Below are positions 28,163 through 38,514 of a stretch of 64,000 nucleotides of DNA, piece after piece. Source of the DNA: Bacteroidia bacterium (GTDB lineage Bacteria; Bacteroidota; Bacteroidia; J057); contig JAWPMV010000001.1 in assembly GCA_033391075.1 (NCBI GenBank), positions 6,076,001-6,140,000 on the forward strand. The letters are read 5' to 3'. Position 1 is the stretch's first letter; the number at the start of each line of letters is the position of its first letter. The notes below the pieces were generated by a model. It saw nothing but the letters and a program-made list of their open reading frames with translations. It ran no database searches and was not told the origin of the DNA. The translations under genes were made by a program, and so were the position numbers.

Positions 28163-30525
28163 CGAATCAGGGTAATCGAACCTGAACTCTGAAAGACATT
28201 CCCACTAAAATCTTCATATTCGACCATATATACATAAACACCTTCTGGAGCGGGCCGGCCACTATTGGTTCCATCCCAAGCCTGATCGATATTATCCGTT
28301 ACAAAGATTTCATTGCCCCATCGATTATAAATTCGCAACTGAAAACGGCTGAAAAAGCTCCCCTTAATTTCAAAGAGGTCATTGATGCCATCTCCATTGG
28401 GGGTAAAGGCATTGGCTGCGAAAACACTAGGTTCGAAACTGATACATTGTTCCAAAGACCAGGCTTCGCTTCGACAGCTATCCTGATTCTCAGGAATCGC
28501 CTGTATCCGATAGCAGTAAAGCCCTCCTTGCTCTAAAGAAATATCGCGGTCTATCCACTCCAGATTCAAGCCGGGAGCCAGGTTACCAAGTATCGTATCC
28601 GAATCAGCGGTCCTCCGCCAAATCACGTAATTGGAAATGCCGTCAACCCATCCTGCATAGTCCCCCCAATTAATCGTAATCTCGAGTTCATCATCAGTTG
28701 CTTCCAGGGGAATACTACAATGCTGGCCCGTCAGGACCTCCTGATCACAAGCCGAAAGCAAACCCAGTTCATAACAATAGGATTCTGCCGCATCAATGGC
28801 TTCTGTATCTATCCAAGTGGTCACCATGGGATCAAAGATTTCCTCTACCAATTGGGAATTGCCATTCACAACTTTATACACACGATAGGCTCGAAAACTA
28901 CTTCCCAAATTTTCTCTCCAGCTAATCTCTATAGCTCCATTCGAAGCTGAGACAGCACAAATACCTGCTCCCGTAGCCGGTTCAGAACAAAAGGTCAAAC
29001 TCGGCGGTCCACTTTCAAGGTTTGGGCATTCATAGAAAATTTCCAGCTGATAACAATAGTTTAGCTGGTCAGCATTATTGGCCGATATATCGACAAAACT
29101 ATTGGCTATGGGATTGGCGATCTGAGCAATTTCTACAAATCCCGCCCCATCATCTCGTGAAATAGAGAAATAGGAAAATCCATTTTGCTGATCTGCCGTC
29201 AAGCCCACCCAATCCAATTGTATGGTTTGATTATCGATGACCTGAACGCAGTTAAATTCCGGCATGATTAATTCAGGTGCAATCGTCTGAAAATAAATCG
29301 TATCCCGAATCCGGTTAGGCGCCGGACAATCATTCTGATCCTCTACTTCAAAAATGAGGGAGTTTAGGGGAAAGTCGATAAAATCACAGCCGGGTGCCCA
29401 GCAAAACTGAACCAGGAGGGAATCTATCCCTATACTTTGTACTTGTATATCCCCGGGATCAGGCAAAGCCAGATGAGGGCCATCGAAACGAAAACTAATC
29501 GAATCACTCCCTATACCCGGTCCATTTTGATCCGAAACAATGAAAGAGAAACAACTTTCCTGATCGCGCTCAAAAAAGAGAGTGTCCCCACTGATCAAAT
29601 CCGTATCAGGAAGTTGAATGTTCGGCGGAAAGTTGATTGGACAATCGATCACATTCACCTGAATATCCCTTCTAATCACTCCTATTACTTGCCCATTCCT
29701 TCTTTCAGTTACCCGAAGAGAAAATACATACTGCCCCAGATTCTGAGGACTAACGGTTAGAACTCCTGTTTGTTGGTCTACTCTCAAAGCTGGACTTCCA
29801 TCCATCACATTGCTCAATCCATATCCTGGCAGCCAGGCAATGGGGAGAAAGGGAGGAGGAGGCACAACCGGTACCGGATCCATCTGAGAGCCTGCGGTAA
29901 ACGGAGTAACAATATCATAGGTCAATTCATCTCCATCCGCATCCGTCGCACTATGATCAAAGGAAAAGAGATCACTTCGACAGATATAAGTAGGCAGCTG
30001 ATTGGTAAAACTGGGAGAACTATTGCATAAAGCCGTATTGGGAATACGGGTATTTATCGCCATCCCAAACTCTCCAGGCTGTAAAATATTTTGGATGGTT
30101 TCATTTCGACAACACCTTCCCCATACCAATTCATAGCCCGATGTATTATCTCTAAGGCGGATAGTGGTCGTATATGTTCCCCGTGCATAACACAAATTTG
30201 CAGGAGGCGCAACACAGCTATCACTACCAGTCAGAGGTAGTACAAGGGTATCGGTCAAGGCAATAATTATCTCGGTTTCTAAAGAATTATTAAGTGCGTT
30301 GTATATCTGGATGGCTATTTCGGGGTCAAATGGAGTATTAGTAGGAAAGTCGATAGTAGGTTGGCAATCTCGGTAAACATTCAGGGTGATCTGATAGAGG
30401 TTAAAGCCCTGTTGATCTTTGCCCAGACAGGTATATTCCATATCTCCGCCTACCAAATGCTTCGCCTGGCTACTTAGGCACAGACCAAAGCATGCGAGAA
30501 TGAGTATGATCTTTTTTATTTCCAT
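28159..30525 (-). CDS. Large secreted protein with T9SS type B (gliding-motility-associated) C-terminal domain
   Basis: 788 residues from the ATG at 30525 (MEIKKIILILACFGLCLSSQ), a clear signal peptide. The frame opens 17 residues earlier without family support. The middle holds repeated beta-sandwich, fibronectin/cadherin-like segments (for instance DADGDELTYDIVTPF and QTGVLTVSPQNLGQYVFSL) and many Cys. The C-terminal ~85 residues carry the CHU_C/type B sorting signature: NAFTPNGDGINDLFEIKG, RIYNRWGNEIF and GTNSGRPAPEGVYVY. Export is expected through the type IX system to the cell surface or medium. Likely an adhesin or matrix protein; this is inference. Confidence 0.88.
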   Translation of the reverse strand: MEIKKIILILACFGLCLSSQAKHLVGGDMEYTCLGKDQQGFNLYQITLNVYRDCQPTIDFPTNTPFDPEIAIQIYNALNNSLETEIIIALTDTLVLPLTGSDSCVAPPANLCYARGTYTTTIRLRDNTSGYELVWGRCCRNETIQNILQPGEFGMAINTRIPNTALCNSSPSFTNQLPTYICRSDLFSFDHSATDADGDELTYDIVTPFTAGSQMDPVPVVPPPPFLPIAWLPGYGLSNVMDGSPALRVDQQTGVLTVSPQNLGQYVFSLRVTERRNGQVIGVIRRDIQVNVIDCPINFPPNIQLPDTDLISGDTLFFERDQESCFSFIVSDQNGPGIGSDSISFRFDGPHLALPDPGDIQVQSIGIDSLLVQFCWAPGCDFIDFPLNSLIFEVEDQNDCPAPNRIRDTIYFQTIAPELIMPEFNCVQVIDNQTIQLDWVGLTADQQNGFSYFSISRDDGAGFVEIAQIANPIANSFVDISANNADQLNYCYQLEIFYECPNLESGPPSLTFCSEPATGAGICAVSASNGAIEISWRENLGSSFRAYRVYKVVNGNSQLVEEIFDPMVTTWIDTEAIDAAESYCYELGLLSACDQEVLTGQHCSIPLEATDDELEITINWGDYAGWVDGISNYVIWRRTADSDTILGNLAPGLNLEWIDRDISLEQGGLYCYRIQAIPENQDSCRSEAWSLEQCISFEPSVFAANAFTPNGDGINDLFEIKGSFFSRFQLRIYNRWGNEIFVTDNIDQAWDGTNSGRPAPEGVYVYMVEYEDFSGNVFQSSGSITLIR

Positions 30526-30597
30526 GATATGCACGCAGGATATTTCCTGTCCATTTGTTTTTGTTTTACCTTGCACCTTAATAGCCCAGATAAGCTT

Positions 30598-32340
30598 ATG
30601 ACCCAGATGCAGTGGCTCTTTCGTCCCGGCTCTCCAGAAGAAGAAGTCAGAACCCTTGCTGAAAGTTTAAAAACCAGCCAGGTATTTCCCCTACCAATCG
30701 CGCAAATTCTTCTTCAAAGAAATATAAGCGATTTTTTGGCAGCAAGATCTTATTTCAAGCCAGACTTGAGCGAAATTCATGATCCCTATCTGCTTTGCGA
30801 TATGGATAAAGCAGTAGAGAGAATCCTCCTCGCCCGAAGCAATAACGAAAAAATATTGCTTTTTGGTGATTATGACGTAGATGGAACCACTGCCGTTACT
30901 TTATTGAGCCTCTTTTTCGAAAAATGGGGCTTTGATTTTGATTATTATATCCCGGATCGATATGGTGAAGGCTATGGAGTCTCTTATAAAGGGATAGATT
31001 ATGCCGAAAAAATTGGAGCCCGTCTGATCATTAGCCTGGATTGTGGGATTAAAGCTATCGAACAGGTTCGCTATGCGAGACTGAAAGAACTGGATTTCAT
31101 CATTTGTGACCACCATAAACCCGGGAACGAGCTGCCAGAAGCTCTCGCCATTCTGGATCCTATGCGCAGTGATTGTGCCTACCCCTACAAATACCTCACA
31201 GGATGCGGAGTGGGATTTAAACTGGCTCAGGCCCTTCATCCCAAACTTCAGGAAGCGGGATATAGCTGCAAAGGTATAGATCAGTCTCCACTCGACCTTT
31301 ATGGCGACCTCCTGACGCTGAGTATTGCCTGCGATATTGTGCCTGTTACGGGAGAAAATCGCTCCCTGGCTTATCACGGTTTGCAAAAGATTAGAAAAAA
31401 CCCGCTCAAAGGAATCTCTGCCATCATGGCCCAGGCTAAATATGAACGGGAATGGGATATCTCAGATTTGGTTTTCTTCATTGGCCCGAGGGTAAATGCA
31501 GCAGGCAGACTTTCTCATGCAAAAGAAGCAGTAGAAGTTTTGCTGGGAAAAAATGAAGCCCTCAAAAGTCTTGCGGAACAATTGCAGGTGTCCAATGAGG
31601 AGCGAAAAAACATGGACAGGGAAACCACTCAGGAAGCCCTGGAAATGATCTCACAGGACGAAACTTATCTCAAAAAATCCTCCACGGTTCTCTATCATCC
31701 CGAATGGCATAAAGGCATCATCGGAATTGTTGCTTCTCGTTTGATTGAACATCACTATCGACCTACAGTAATGCTTACTCGTTCAGAGGAAGGTACACTC
31801 GTAGGTTCTGCTCGTAGTGTAGCCGGTTTTGATTTGTACCAAAGTCTTTACGCATGTAAAGAGCATATTCTTCAGTTTGGAGGACATGCCTATGCTGCCG
31901 GTTTGAGCATTCGTGAAGAAGATTTTCCCCGCTTCTCAGCACAATTTGAAGAAGAAGTTGCCCGAACTCTTACACCCGAACAGAAAAGGCCCATTTTGTA
32001 TATCGATCATATGCTCGAATTTCCCCAAATTACCGATCGCTTTATCCGATTGATCAATAGAATGGCACCTTTTGGACCAGAAAATGAAAAACCGGTCTTC
32101 GCCACACGATCCGTAAAAGTGAGGCATGCAAAAATCCTAAAAGGAGAGCATGTAAAATTTGTATTGGAAAAAGATCGTTGTATGATCGAAGCCATCGGTT
32201 TCAATCTCGCAGCTAAATGGGAAAACATGGGTACCCAATTTTTACACATAGCATATCAACCTATTTTCAATACTTGGAAAAATAAAACACAAATAAATCT
32301 ACGACTAAAAGACATTAAGCATCCGGATGAAAATATCTAG
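30598..32340 (+). CDS. recJ: Single-stranded-DNA-specific exonuclease RecJ
   Basis: 580 residues from the ATG at 30598 (MTQMQWLFRPGSPEEEV). DHH phosphoesterase motifs are intact: DYDVDGTT (91-98), SLDCG near 147-151 and DHHKPG (171-176). The DHHA1 domain shows the GGHAYAAG motif. RecJ degrades 5' ssDNA ends in recombination and mismatch or base-excision repair. The frame extends to 30529, but those residues are not RecJ-like. The next gene starts inside its last codons. Confidence 0.96.
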   Translation: MTQMQWLFRPGSPEEEVRTLAESLKTSQVFPLPIAQILLQRNISDFLAARSYFKPDLSEIHDPYLLCDMDKAVERILLARSNNEKILLFGDYDVDGTTAVTLLSLFFEKWGFDFDYYIPDRYGEGYGVSYKGIDYAEKIGARLIISLDCGIKAIEQVRYARLKELDFIICDHHKPGNELPEALAILDPMRSDCAYPYKYLTGCGVGFKLAQALHPKLQEAGYSCKGIDQSPLDLYGDLLTLSIACDIVPVTGENRSLAYHGLQKIRKNPLKGISAIMAQAKYEREWDISDLVFFIGPRVNAAGRLSHAKEAVEVLLGKNEALKSLAEQLQVSNEERKNMDRETTQEALEMISQDETYLKKSSTVLYHPEWHKGIIGIVASRLIEHHYRPTVMLTRSEEGTLVGSARSVAGFDLYQSLYACKEHILQFGGHAYAAGLSIREEDFPRFSAQFEEEVARTLTPEQKRPILYIDHMLEFPQITDRFIRLINRMAPFGPENEKPVFATRSVKVRHAKILKGEHVKFVLEKDRCMIEAIGFNLAAKWENMGTQFLHIAYQPIFNTWKNKTQINLRLKDIKHPDENI

Positions 32341-34963
32341 AACACCGCTCCTCTACTTGCTTTGTATCGGAATCGGAGTCTTTTTCCCCACAGAAACTAC
32401 CCAGGCCCAGGCTTTGGACTGGAGCTTCGAAAATATCATCACCGACATTCAGGAATCCGGCGCCAATCCAGATGTGGTCATGGGTTCTGATGGTGATCTC
32501 CATGTATCCTACTGGCAGGCCGATGAAGATCGCCTGAAATATGGTCGTCGCGATGCAGCAAATGGAAATTGGGCTTTTGAGACTTTGGATGTGGGCGACA
32601 ACTTTCATGGCTTCAAATCAGCCATCGCACTGGATGATAATGGAAATGTACATATCGCCTATGTAAAAAGGGTTCAATCAAATGCTCAGATTCGCTACAT
32701 CACCAATGAGTCGGGCAGTTGGCAGGTCGAAATTCCGCTGCCTACCGAGCATATTGGGAAATACGGCATTGACCAGGAATTCCCCATTTTTGCCCAAACT
32801 TCTCTGGACATATTTTTTCAGGCAGATGGAAATCCCGTAATTATCTATTTTGATGGGAAAGTAAATACCCTCGGAAATTGTGGGCCCATAGTCAACCGGA
32901 CTTATCTGGATTATGATCTGGATATGAATATGCTGGTGAAACTCAATGACGGAAGCTGGGATCCTGCTCCTTTTGACAATATCCCGGACGAGAAAGGATT
33001 TGGATGTTTACTGGATGGTGACCGTTTTGGAGAATTTTGCCAGGTTTTGACGACCTCTGATAATCGTTTCTTTGGCCTGACCAATTCTTTACATAATCAT
33101 GATGTGCTCCTGTATTCCTCTAGCAATCTCATAAACTGGGAGGTAAATGCTATTGACTCTTCAGATAGATTTTTCAATACCGTCAATGAAAATCACTTCC
33201 GTGAAGGTTTTGAATTCATCCAGGCAGATTTGCTGGGAGATTCAATTATGAATGTCGTTTATACGGTTTCCAATCACTATGGAAATGGAGATGTATTCGG
33301 GCCCAGGCGTCCGATGTTTTTCACTCGTTTTCATCCAGACTCTATTGGCCAGGCCGGTTATAGCCCCTTTCATAGAGGAATCGGAGGCTCAGGACAATTT
33401 TATCGAAATTATGCCAGCGTAAAAGCCTTGAGTCCAGACAGTCTGTTTATTTCCTTTTTTGATTTAGATAATGGGCTTTTACAATTGGGAAGATCAATAG
33501 ATGGTGGACAAAACTGGCTGTATGAAACGATCAGCAATAGCCCAACAAATACCGGCACCCAGGTGCTCATAGACGGAGATAGCGTTAGGGTTCTACACTA
33601 TAATTCCTCAAGCGATCAATTGCTTTTGAGCTCAAGAGCTATAGATGGATCCAACTGGAGAGTTGAGAATGCTACCCGAAGTGAATTGAGAGGAAATATC
33701 CTTAGCAGTGAGGTAATCAGAAATGGAAATACAGATTCAAAATTTGTAGCCTATCTGGAAGACATTTCCGGAAGCTTTCAATATGCTTCCAATACTGGTT
33801 CGGGATGGAATTTCGAAGAAATCCTCTCGGATGCTTCAGGAATCATGGATATTAGCATGGAAATGGATGCGGCAAATAGTCCGCTTATTGTTTATGCAGA
33901 AGATAGCCTCGAACAAATCAGGATTGCATGGAATCAGAATGGATGGAATTCCAGATTCATCATTAGCAATACCCGAGCAAGAGACCTTGACTTCCAATTT
34001 ATAAATGGGCAATACCACATTGCATACTTCAACCTCAATACCGGCCATTTACATTATGTCACCTCCAATTCCCTCAATGGCCCCTGGAATATGACCGTAG
34101 TTGACAATAGTAGCAATATCATTGGCAGGGGATTGGATATGGATTTTGAAACAAATGGGACGATCCATATTTCTTATGTTGACGTAATCAATCCCAAAGT
34201 AAAGCATGCAACCCTCAGCCCGGGAGCCAGCTGGCAAATCGAAGACATTACCCAGGCCTTTAATTTCAATCCAAATTTCACCTCTATCGGTATCAATAGT
34301 TCAGATTTGACAAGTATTGCCTTTAAGGATGCCACGGCCAATGAGATTCAGATAGCTGAAAATGATGGCACAGGATGGAATATTAGCCGCGTTGCTGCTC
34401 AAAGTGGAAACCTCATCGGAAATCCTATGGAACTCCTACTGGATGATCAGGACAGGCCCTGGGTATTGTACAACATATCTGATATTCGGGATGAAATGGG
34501 CCTCAGGAGAAGAGATGAATTTGGGAATTGGAACCAGGTTTCAATCAATAATAATTCAGCAGAAATCGCCCGTAGTTTTGATCTGCATCTGCTAGGAGAA
34601 GATTTTTATATCATCGGGAAGAAAAATCAACTTTCGAATAACGGCCTCGGATTATTATTCGCTGAAAGAGGAGTAAAAACCAATCTCAAAGACCTCATTG
34701 AGCGTACCCAATTGAGCATTGCTCCAAATCCGGCAAAAGAGAGCATCCAAATCAGTTTTGAACTCGCAGCATCTCAGGCTTTTTCATTCGACTTATACAA
34801 CCTCAATGGACAATTCATTCACCCTTTGCAGGAGACATCTACTTTTAGCATTGGAAAACAGGAATTGAATTTGTCCTTGCCGAGTCTGGAAGCCGGCATT
34901 TATTTGCTGGTCATGAAAGGAGAAAAATATCAGATTCCCCATAAATTAGTCATAATGCCCTGA
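32327..34963 (+). CDS. Secreted beta-propeller-like protein with T9SS type A C-terminal sorting domain
   Basis: 878 residues with a signal peptide ([20 protein letters not shown], cut probably after TQAQA). The body is made of repeated strand motifs of the type [12 protein letters not shown], with at least one Asp-box (SIDGGQNW), as in sialidase-like propellers. The last ~75 residues are the type A sorting domain ([35 protein letters not shown]). No catalytic residues could be assigned, so the activity is unknown. It overlaps recJ by 14 bp, suggesting coupling despite the unrelated functions. Confidence 0.85.
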   Translation: MKISRTPLLYLLCIGIGVFFPTETTQAQALDWSFENIITDIQESGANPDVVMGSDGDLHVSYWQADEDRLKYGRRDAANGNWAFETLDVGDNFHGFKSAIALDDNGNVHIAYVKRVQSNAQIRYITNESGSWQVEIPLPTEHIGKYGIDQEFPIFAQTSLDIFFQADGNPVIIYFDGKVNTLGNCGPIVNRTYLDYDLDMNMLVKLNDGSWDPAPFDNIPDEKGFGCLLDGDRFGEFCQVLTTSDNRFFGLTNSLHNHDVLLYSSSNLINWEVNAIDSSDRFFNTVNENHFREGFEFIQADLLGDSIMNVVYTVSNHYGNGDVFGPRRPMFFTRFHPDSIGQAGYSPFHRGIGGSGQFYRNYASVKALSPDSLFISFFDLDNGLLQLGRSIDGGQNWLYETISNSPTNTGTQVLIDGDSVRVLHYNSSSDQLLLSSRAIDGSNWRVENATRSELRGNILSSEVIRNGNTDSKFVAYLEDISGSFQYASNTGSGWNFEEILSDASGIMDISMEMDAANSPLIVYAEDSLEQIRIAWNQNGWNSRFIISNTRARDLDFQFINGQYHIAYFNLNTGHLHYVTSNSLNGPWNMTVVDNSSNIIGRGLDMDFETNGTIHISYVDVINPKVKHATLSPGASWQIEDITQAFNFNPNFTSIGINSSDLTSIAFKDATANEIQIAENDGTGWNISRVAAQSGNLIGNPMELLLDDQDRPWVLYNISDIRDEMGLRRRDEFGNWNQVSINNNSAEIARSFDLHLLGEDFYIIGKKNQLSNNGLGLLFAERGVKTNLKDLIERTQLSIAPNPAKESIQISFELAASQAFSFDLYNLNGQFIHPLQETSTFSIGKQELNLSLPSLEAGIYLLVMKGEKYQIPHKLVIMP

Positions 34964-34992
34964 GCAAGATTAATTTACAAAGGAAATATTCC

Positions 34993-35028
34993 AAAAAAAG
35001 CGATGTCTTTAATGGCATCGCTTTTTTT
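34993..35028. terminator. Bidirectional-looking terminator
   Basis: AAAAAAAGCGATG (34993-35005) pairs perfectly with CATCGCTTTTTTT (35016-35028) around a 10-nt loop. It ends the T9SS type A gene and separates it from lptB. Confidence 0.9.
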
Positions 35029-35049
35029 ATTATCTTAAAATCTTATAAT

Positions 35050-35790
35050 ATGCGCCTTATGCAGCAGCTTTCCGCTAAAAATTTGGTTAAAAAGTACAAA
35101 ACCAGAACAGTTGTTAATCAAGTGTCTCTGGAAGTAAAACAAGGTGAAATTGTAGGGCTATTGGGACCAAATGGCGCGGGAAAGACGACTACTTTCTATA
35201 TGATTGTAGGTTTGATCAGGCCCAATGCAGGCCAGATTTTCCTGGACGATCAGGACATTACCCGACAACCCATGTACAAAAGAGGCAAAATGGGTATCGG
35301 CTATCTGGCTCAGGAAGCATCCGTCTTTCGAAATCTATCTGTAGAGGACAATATTACGGCTGTACTTGAAATGGCCACCAAATTAAATAAGAAGGAGAGG
35401 AAAGAGCGTACAGAGGAGTTATTGGAGGAATTCAGCATTACCCATATCAGAAAAAATATGGGAAAAGTGCTATCAGGAGGAGAAAGAAGGAGAACGGAAA
35501 TCGCTCGGGCGCTGGCTGTAAATCCAAACTTCATCCTACTGGATGAACCCTTTGCAGGCATTGATCCTATTGCGGTGGAAGAGATTCAAAATCTGGTTAC
35601 AAAACTCGTAAAACGAAATATTGGCATTCTCATTACTGACCACAATGTTCATGAAACACTCAACATCACGGATAGAGCTTACCTTTTATATGAAGGATCG
35701 CTCAAGATGTCGGGAACTGCTGAAGAATTGGCAGATAATGAGGAAGCCCGGAGACTTTATCTGGGCGAAAAATTCCAGCTGAACCGATGA
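35050..35790 (+). CDS. lptB: LPS export ABC transporter ATP-binding protein LptB
   Basis: 246 residues. Walker [10 protein letters not shown] (39-47), Q-loop [16 protein letters not shown], signature [15 protein letters not shown], Walker [12 protein letters not shown] and the H-loop [10 protein letters not shown]. The [13 protein letters not shown] context is typical of LptB, which powers LPS transfer from the inner membrane with LptFG. The partner genes are not in the window. It overlaps the next gene by 4 bp (ATGA). Confidence 0.92.
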   Translation: MRLMQQLSAKNLVKKYKTRTVVNQVSLEVKQGEIVGLLGPNGAGKTTTFYMIVGLIRPNAGQIFLDDQDITRQPMYKRGKMGIGYLAQEASVFRNLSVEDNITAVLEMATKLNKKERKERTEELLEEFSITHIRKNMGKVLSGGERRRTEIARALAVNPNFILLDEPFAGIDPIAVEEIQNLVTKLVKRNIGILITDHNVHETLNITDRAYLLYEGSLKMSGTAEELADNEEARRLYLGEKFQLNR

Positions 35791-37310
35791 AACTACTAGT
35801 ACACAAAATCGCAAGTTGGGTACTCAAGCGGCGGATGGAGCAGATTGAAAATTTTTCGAGGCACCCACACAAAACTCAGGACATGGTCCTTTCCAGGCTT
35901 ATTCAAAAAGGAAGAGAGACTGAATGGGGCAAGACCTATGGTTATAAGAACATCCATTCCATAGAGAATTTTCGGTCCCAGGTACCTATCAGTTCCTATG
36001 AAGACCTGCATCCCTGGATAGAAAGAGCATTCAAAGGAGAATCCCATGTGCTTTGGCCAGGGAAAACCCAGCAGTTTGCAAAATCTTCAGGTACCACAAA
36101 TGATAAGAGTAAATACATTCCTGTCAGTTTAGAATCCATGGATGATTCTCATATCAAAGCGGGTCAGGATATGCTTTGTATGTACTTTACCAATAAGCCG
36201 GAAAGTAAACTCTTTGCAGGTAAAACCCTCTCTATTGGAGGAAGTCATCAAACACATAGCGAATATGGGGATGTGATAAGCGGAGACCTCAGTGCTTTGA
36301 TCGTAGAGAATGTTCCTCGCTTCTATGAGTTATGTAGAGCTCCCAGCAAATCCGTCGCACTTATGGATAACTGGGAGGAGAAACTCCCTCGGATGGCGGA
36401 GGAAATTATAGATGACGATATTACAGGAATAGCCGGAGTTCCTACCTGGACCCTCGTTTTGATCCACAAATTGATGGAGATGCGAGGCACCGACAATCTC
36501 CTCGATATCTGGCCAAATCTTGAACTCTACCTGCATGGAGGAGTCAACTTTGATCCCTACCGGGAGCAGTTCAAATCCCTGATCCCCAGTGATCAAATGA
36601 GTTATCTCAATTGTTACAATGCTTCCGAAGGCTTTTTTGCTGTGCAAAATGAATTGGAAGCAGATGATATGCTCCTATTGCTGGATTATGGGATTTACTT
36701 CGAATTTGTCCCTGCAGAAAATATCCACGAGGATCACCCAAAGGCATATTCTCTGGATGAAGTTGAGTTAGGGAGAAACTATGCCATGATCATCAGTACC
36801 AATGGTGGCCTCTGGCGCTACAACATCGGAGATACCATTTGCTTTACCTCGAAAGATCCCTTCAAGATTCGGGTAACAGGCAGAACCAAGCATTTTATCA
36901 ATGCCTTTGGAGAAGAACTCATGGTAGACAATGCCGAAAGAGCCATAACCAAAGCAGCTAGAGAGACAGAGGCTATTGTAGGAGACTATACAGCTGCGCC
37001 GATCTATTTTGAAGGCCTAAACAAAGGAGGGCACGAATGGCTCATAGAATTTGAAAAGGAACCTACGGATATAAACAGCTTCACCCATATTATGGATGAA
37101 ACCCTCAAAAGCCTGAATTCAGATTATGAGGCAAAACGAAAAGGCAATCTCGCTCTGGGATTCCCTTTACTGAGGGTCATGCCTAAAGGGACTTTTCATC
37201 ACTGGATGAAAAAGCGCGGGAAGCTGGGAGGCCAGAATAAAGTTCCCAGACTCGCCAATAACCGTAAATATGTTGAGGATATTCTGAATATGCTTTCCGT
37301 CAGGAAATAA
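35787..37310 (+). CDS. GH3-family acyl-adenylate-forming enzyme
   Basis: 507 residues of the GH3 (auxin-responsive promoter) family. The ATP-binding loop [18 protein letters not shown], the [14 protein letters not shown] segment, the [14 protein letters not shown] motif and [16 protein letters not shown] fit the ANL-like fold of the family. Plant GH3 enzymes join amino acids to auxin or jasmonate; bacterial substrates are mostly unknown. The 4-bp overlap with lptB means the two are co-translated, which is suggestive of an envelope-related acyl or lipid substrate; that is inference. Confidence 0.85.
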   Translation: MKLLVHKIASWVLKRRMEQIENFSRHPHKTQDMVLSRLIQKGRETEWGKTYGYKNIHSIENFRSQVPISSYEDLHPWIERAFKGESHVLWPGKTQQFAKSSGTTNDKSKYIPVSLESMDDSHIKAGQDMLCMYFTNKPESKLFAGKTLSIGGSHQTHSEYGDVISGDLSALIVENVPRFYELCRAPSKSVALMDNWEEKLPRMAEEIIDDDITGIAGVPTWTLVLIHKLMEMRGTDNLLDIWPNLELYLHGGVNFDPYREQFKSLIPSDQMSYLNCYNASEGFFAVQNELEADDMLLLLDYGIYFEFVPAENIHEDHPKAYSLDEVELGRNYAMIISTNGGLWRYNIGDTICFTSKDPFKIRVTGRTKHFINAFGEELMVDNAERAITKAARETEAIVGDYTAAPIYFEGLNKGGHEWLIEFEKEPTDINSFTHIMDETLKSLNSDYEAKRKGNLALGFPLLRVMPKGTFHHWMKKRGKLGGQNKVPRLANNRKYVEDILNMLSVRK

Positions 37311-37312
37311 GC

Positions 37313-37966
37313 TTATTCGACTGTAGCTATCAGACTTCTACCCGCTTTGGTTTTATCTCCCAATTTCACCTGAACCTTGCAGGAAACAGGCATCAGGATA
37401 TCTATCCTTGAACCAAAGCGTATAAAGCCGTATTCAGCCCCTTGCTCTACTTCCTGGCCCTCTTCTACATACCACTTGATCCTTCTTGCCAGAAAACCTG
37501 CAATCTGTTTGTAGGCCACTGCTACGCGATTATTTTCCGTAACGACATAGGTCTGTTCATTGAGGCTGGAGGATTTTGGATTAAAGGCCATGAGGTATTT
37601 TCCCGGAAAGTATTTCAGGAAACGAATCTTCCCTCCAATGGGATTGCGATTCACATGGACATTGAGGGGAGACATAAAGATGCTCACCTGCAGCACCTTC
37701 CCTTTAAAATAAACCTGATCCTCTACCTCTTCAATAACAACTACCTCTCCATCGCAGGGCGCGAGGATATGAGAATCATTGGTCGGGATATCAAATTCAG
37801 GATTTCGAAAAAAGTTAACCACCAGAAAGCCAAGCACAGACCCCAATACCAGGAAAACATGTCCCAGAATAGGATGCATAACATATGCAGTTGAGATTAA
37901 AAGACTGATAATTAAAAGGCTTACAGGGATGATCCTTCTTCCTTCTTTGTGTAATTTTAGGCGCAT
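37313..37966 (-). CDS. psd: Phosphatidylserine decarboxylase family proenzyme
   Basis: 217 residues from the ATG at 37966 (MRLKLHKEGRRIIPVSLLII). Short, archaeal-type PSD: N-terminal hydrophobic helix pair (about 15-55), the PCDGEVVVIEEV motif, SIFMSPLNVHVNR and the processing site IRFGSRIDILMP, where self-cleavage at Gly-Ser makes the pyruvoyl alpha subunit. It makes phosphatidylethanolamine from phosphatidylserine. The stop lies 2 bp from the convergent GH3 stop. A perfect TATATTTG box lies 18 bp upstream. Confidence 0.92.
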   Translation of the reverse strand: MRLKLHKEGRRIIPVSLLIISLLISTAYVMHPILGHVFLVLGSVLGFLVVNFFRNPEFDIPTNDSHILAPCDGEVVVIEEVEDQVYFKGKVLQVSIFMSPLNVHVNRNPIGGKIRFLKYFPGKYLMAFNPKSSSLNEQTYVVTENNRVAVAYKQIAGFLARRIKWYVEEGQEVEQGAEYGFIRFGSRIDILMPVSCKVQVKLGDKTKAGRSLIATVE

Positions 37967-37983
37967 AGAATCCGTTTGAAGTT

Positions 37984-37991
37984 CAAATATA
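37984..37991 (-). promoter_or_regulatory. Perfect TATATTTG promoter box for psd
   Basis: On the minus strand TATATTTG (plus-strand CAAATATA) is an exact match to the Bacteroidota TAnnTTTG box. It gives a predicted leader of about 10 nt before the psd ATG at 37966. The upstream element 20 bp away reads ATG instead of TTG. Confidence 0.55.
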
Positions 37992-38032
37992 TACAAAGGA
38001 TTCTCAATTATCATTGGAAAAGATCGTTTATC

Positions 38033-38431
38033 ATGAAAGTAGAACACATCGGTATAGCTGTAAAGAGCCTGAAAGACGCAGACAAGTTATTCGAAGAGTT
38101 GTTAGGAATTGCCCCTTATAAACAGGAAAAGGTTGAAAGCGAATCAGTAACAACGAGTTTTTTTCAGCTGGGAGAAAGTAAAATCGAATTGCTGGAATCG
38201 GATAAGGAAGACTCGGCTATAGGAAAGTTTATTGCAAGAAAAGGAGAGGGAATCCATCATATAGCCTTTGAAGTGGAGGATATTTATGCGGAAATGGAGC
38301 GATTGAGAGGGCTGGGCTACAGATTATTAAATGAAGAGCCAAAGAAAGGGGCAGACAACAAAATGATCTGTTTTATTCATCCTAAAGACTGTTCCGGTGT
38401 TCTGGTTGAATTATGTCAGGAAATTAAATAG
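38033..38431 (+). CDS. mce: Methylmalonyl-CoA epimerase
   Basis: 132 residues from the ATG at 38033 (MKVEHIGIAVKSLKDADKLF). Glyoxalase/VOC fold with the metal ligands expected at His5 (VEHIGIAV), the EGIHHIAFEVED His and the C-terminal GVLVELCQ Glu. The family interconverts (R)- and (S)-methylmalonyl-CoA in propionate metabolism. Methylmalonyl-CoA mutase is not in the window. The frame is open to 37976, but only this start matches the family. Confidence 0.9.
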   Translation: MKVEHIGIAVKSLKDADKLFEELLGIAPYKQEKVESESVTTSFFQLGESKIELLESDKEDSAIGKFIARKGEGIHHIAFEVEDIYAEMERLRGLGYRLLNEEPKKGADNKMICFIHPKDCSGVLVELCQEIK

Positions 38432-38514
38432 GTAAGAAAGAAGGACTTATTGTAATTACATCACTTAGCAGAAACATTAGGAATTGCTAGATTTGCAGAA
38501 GTCTGTTAGTTACT

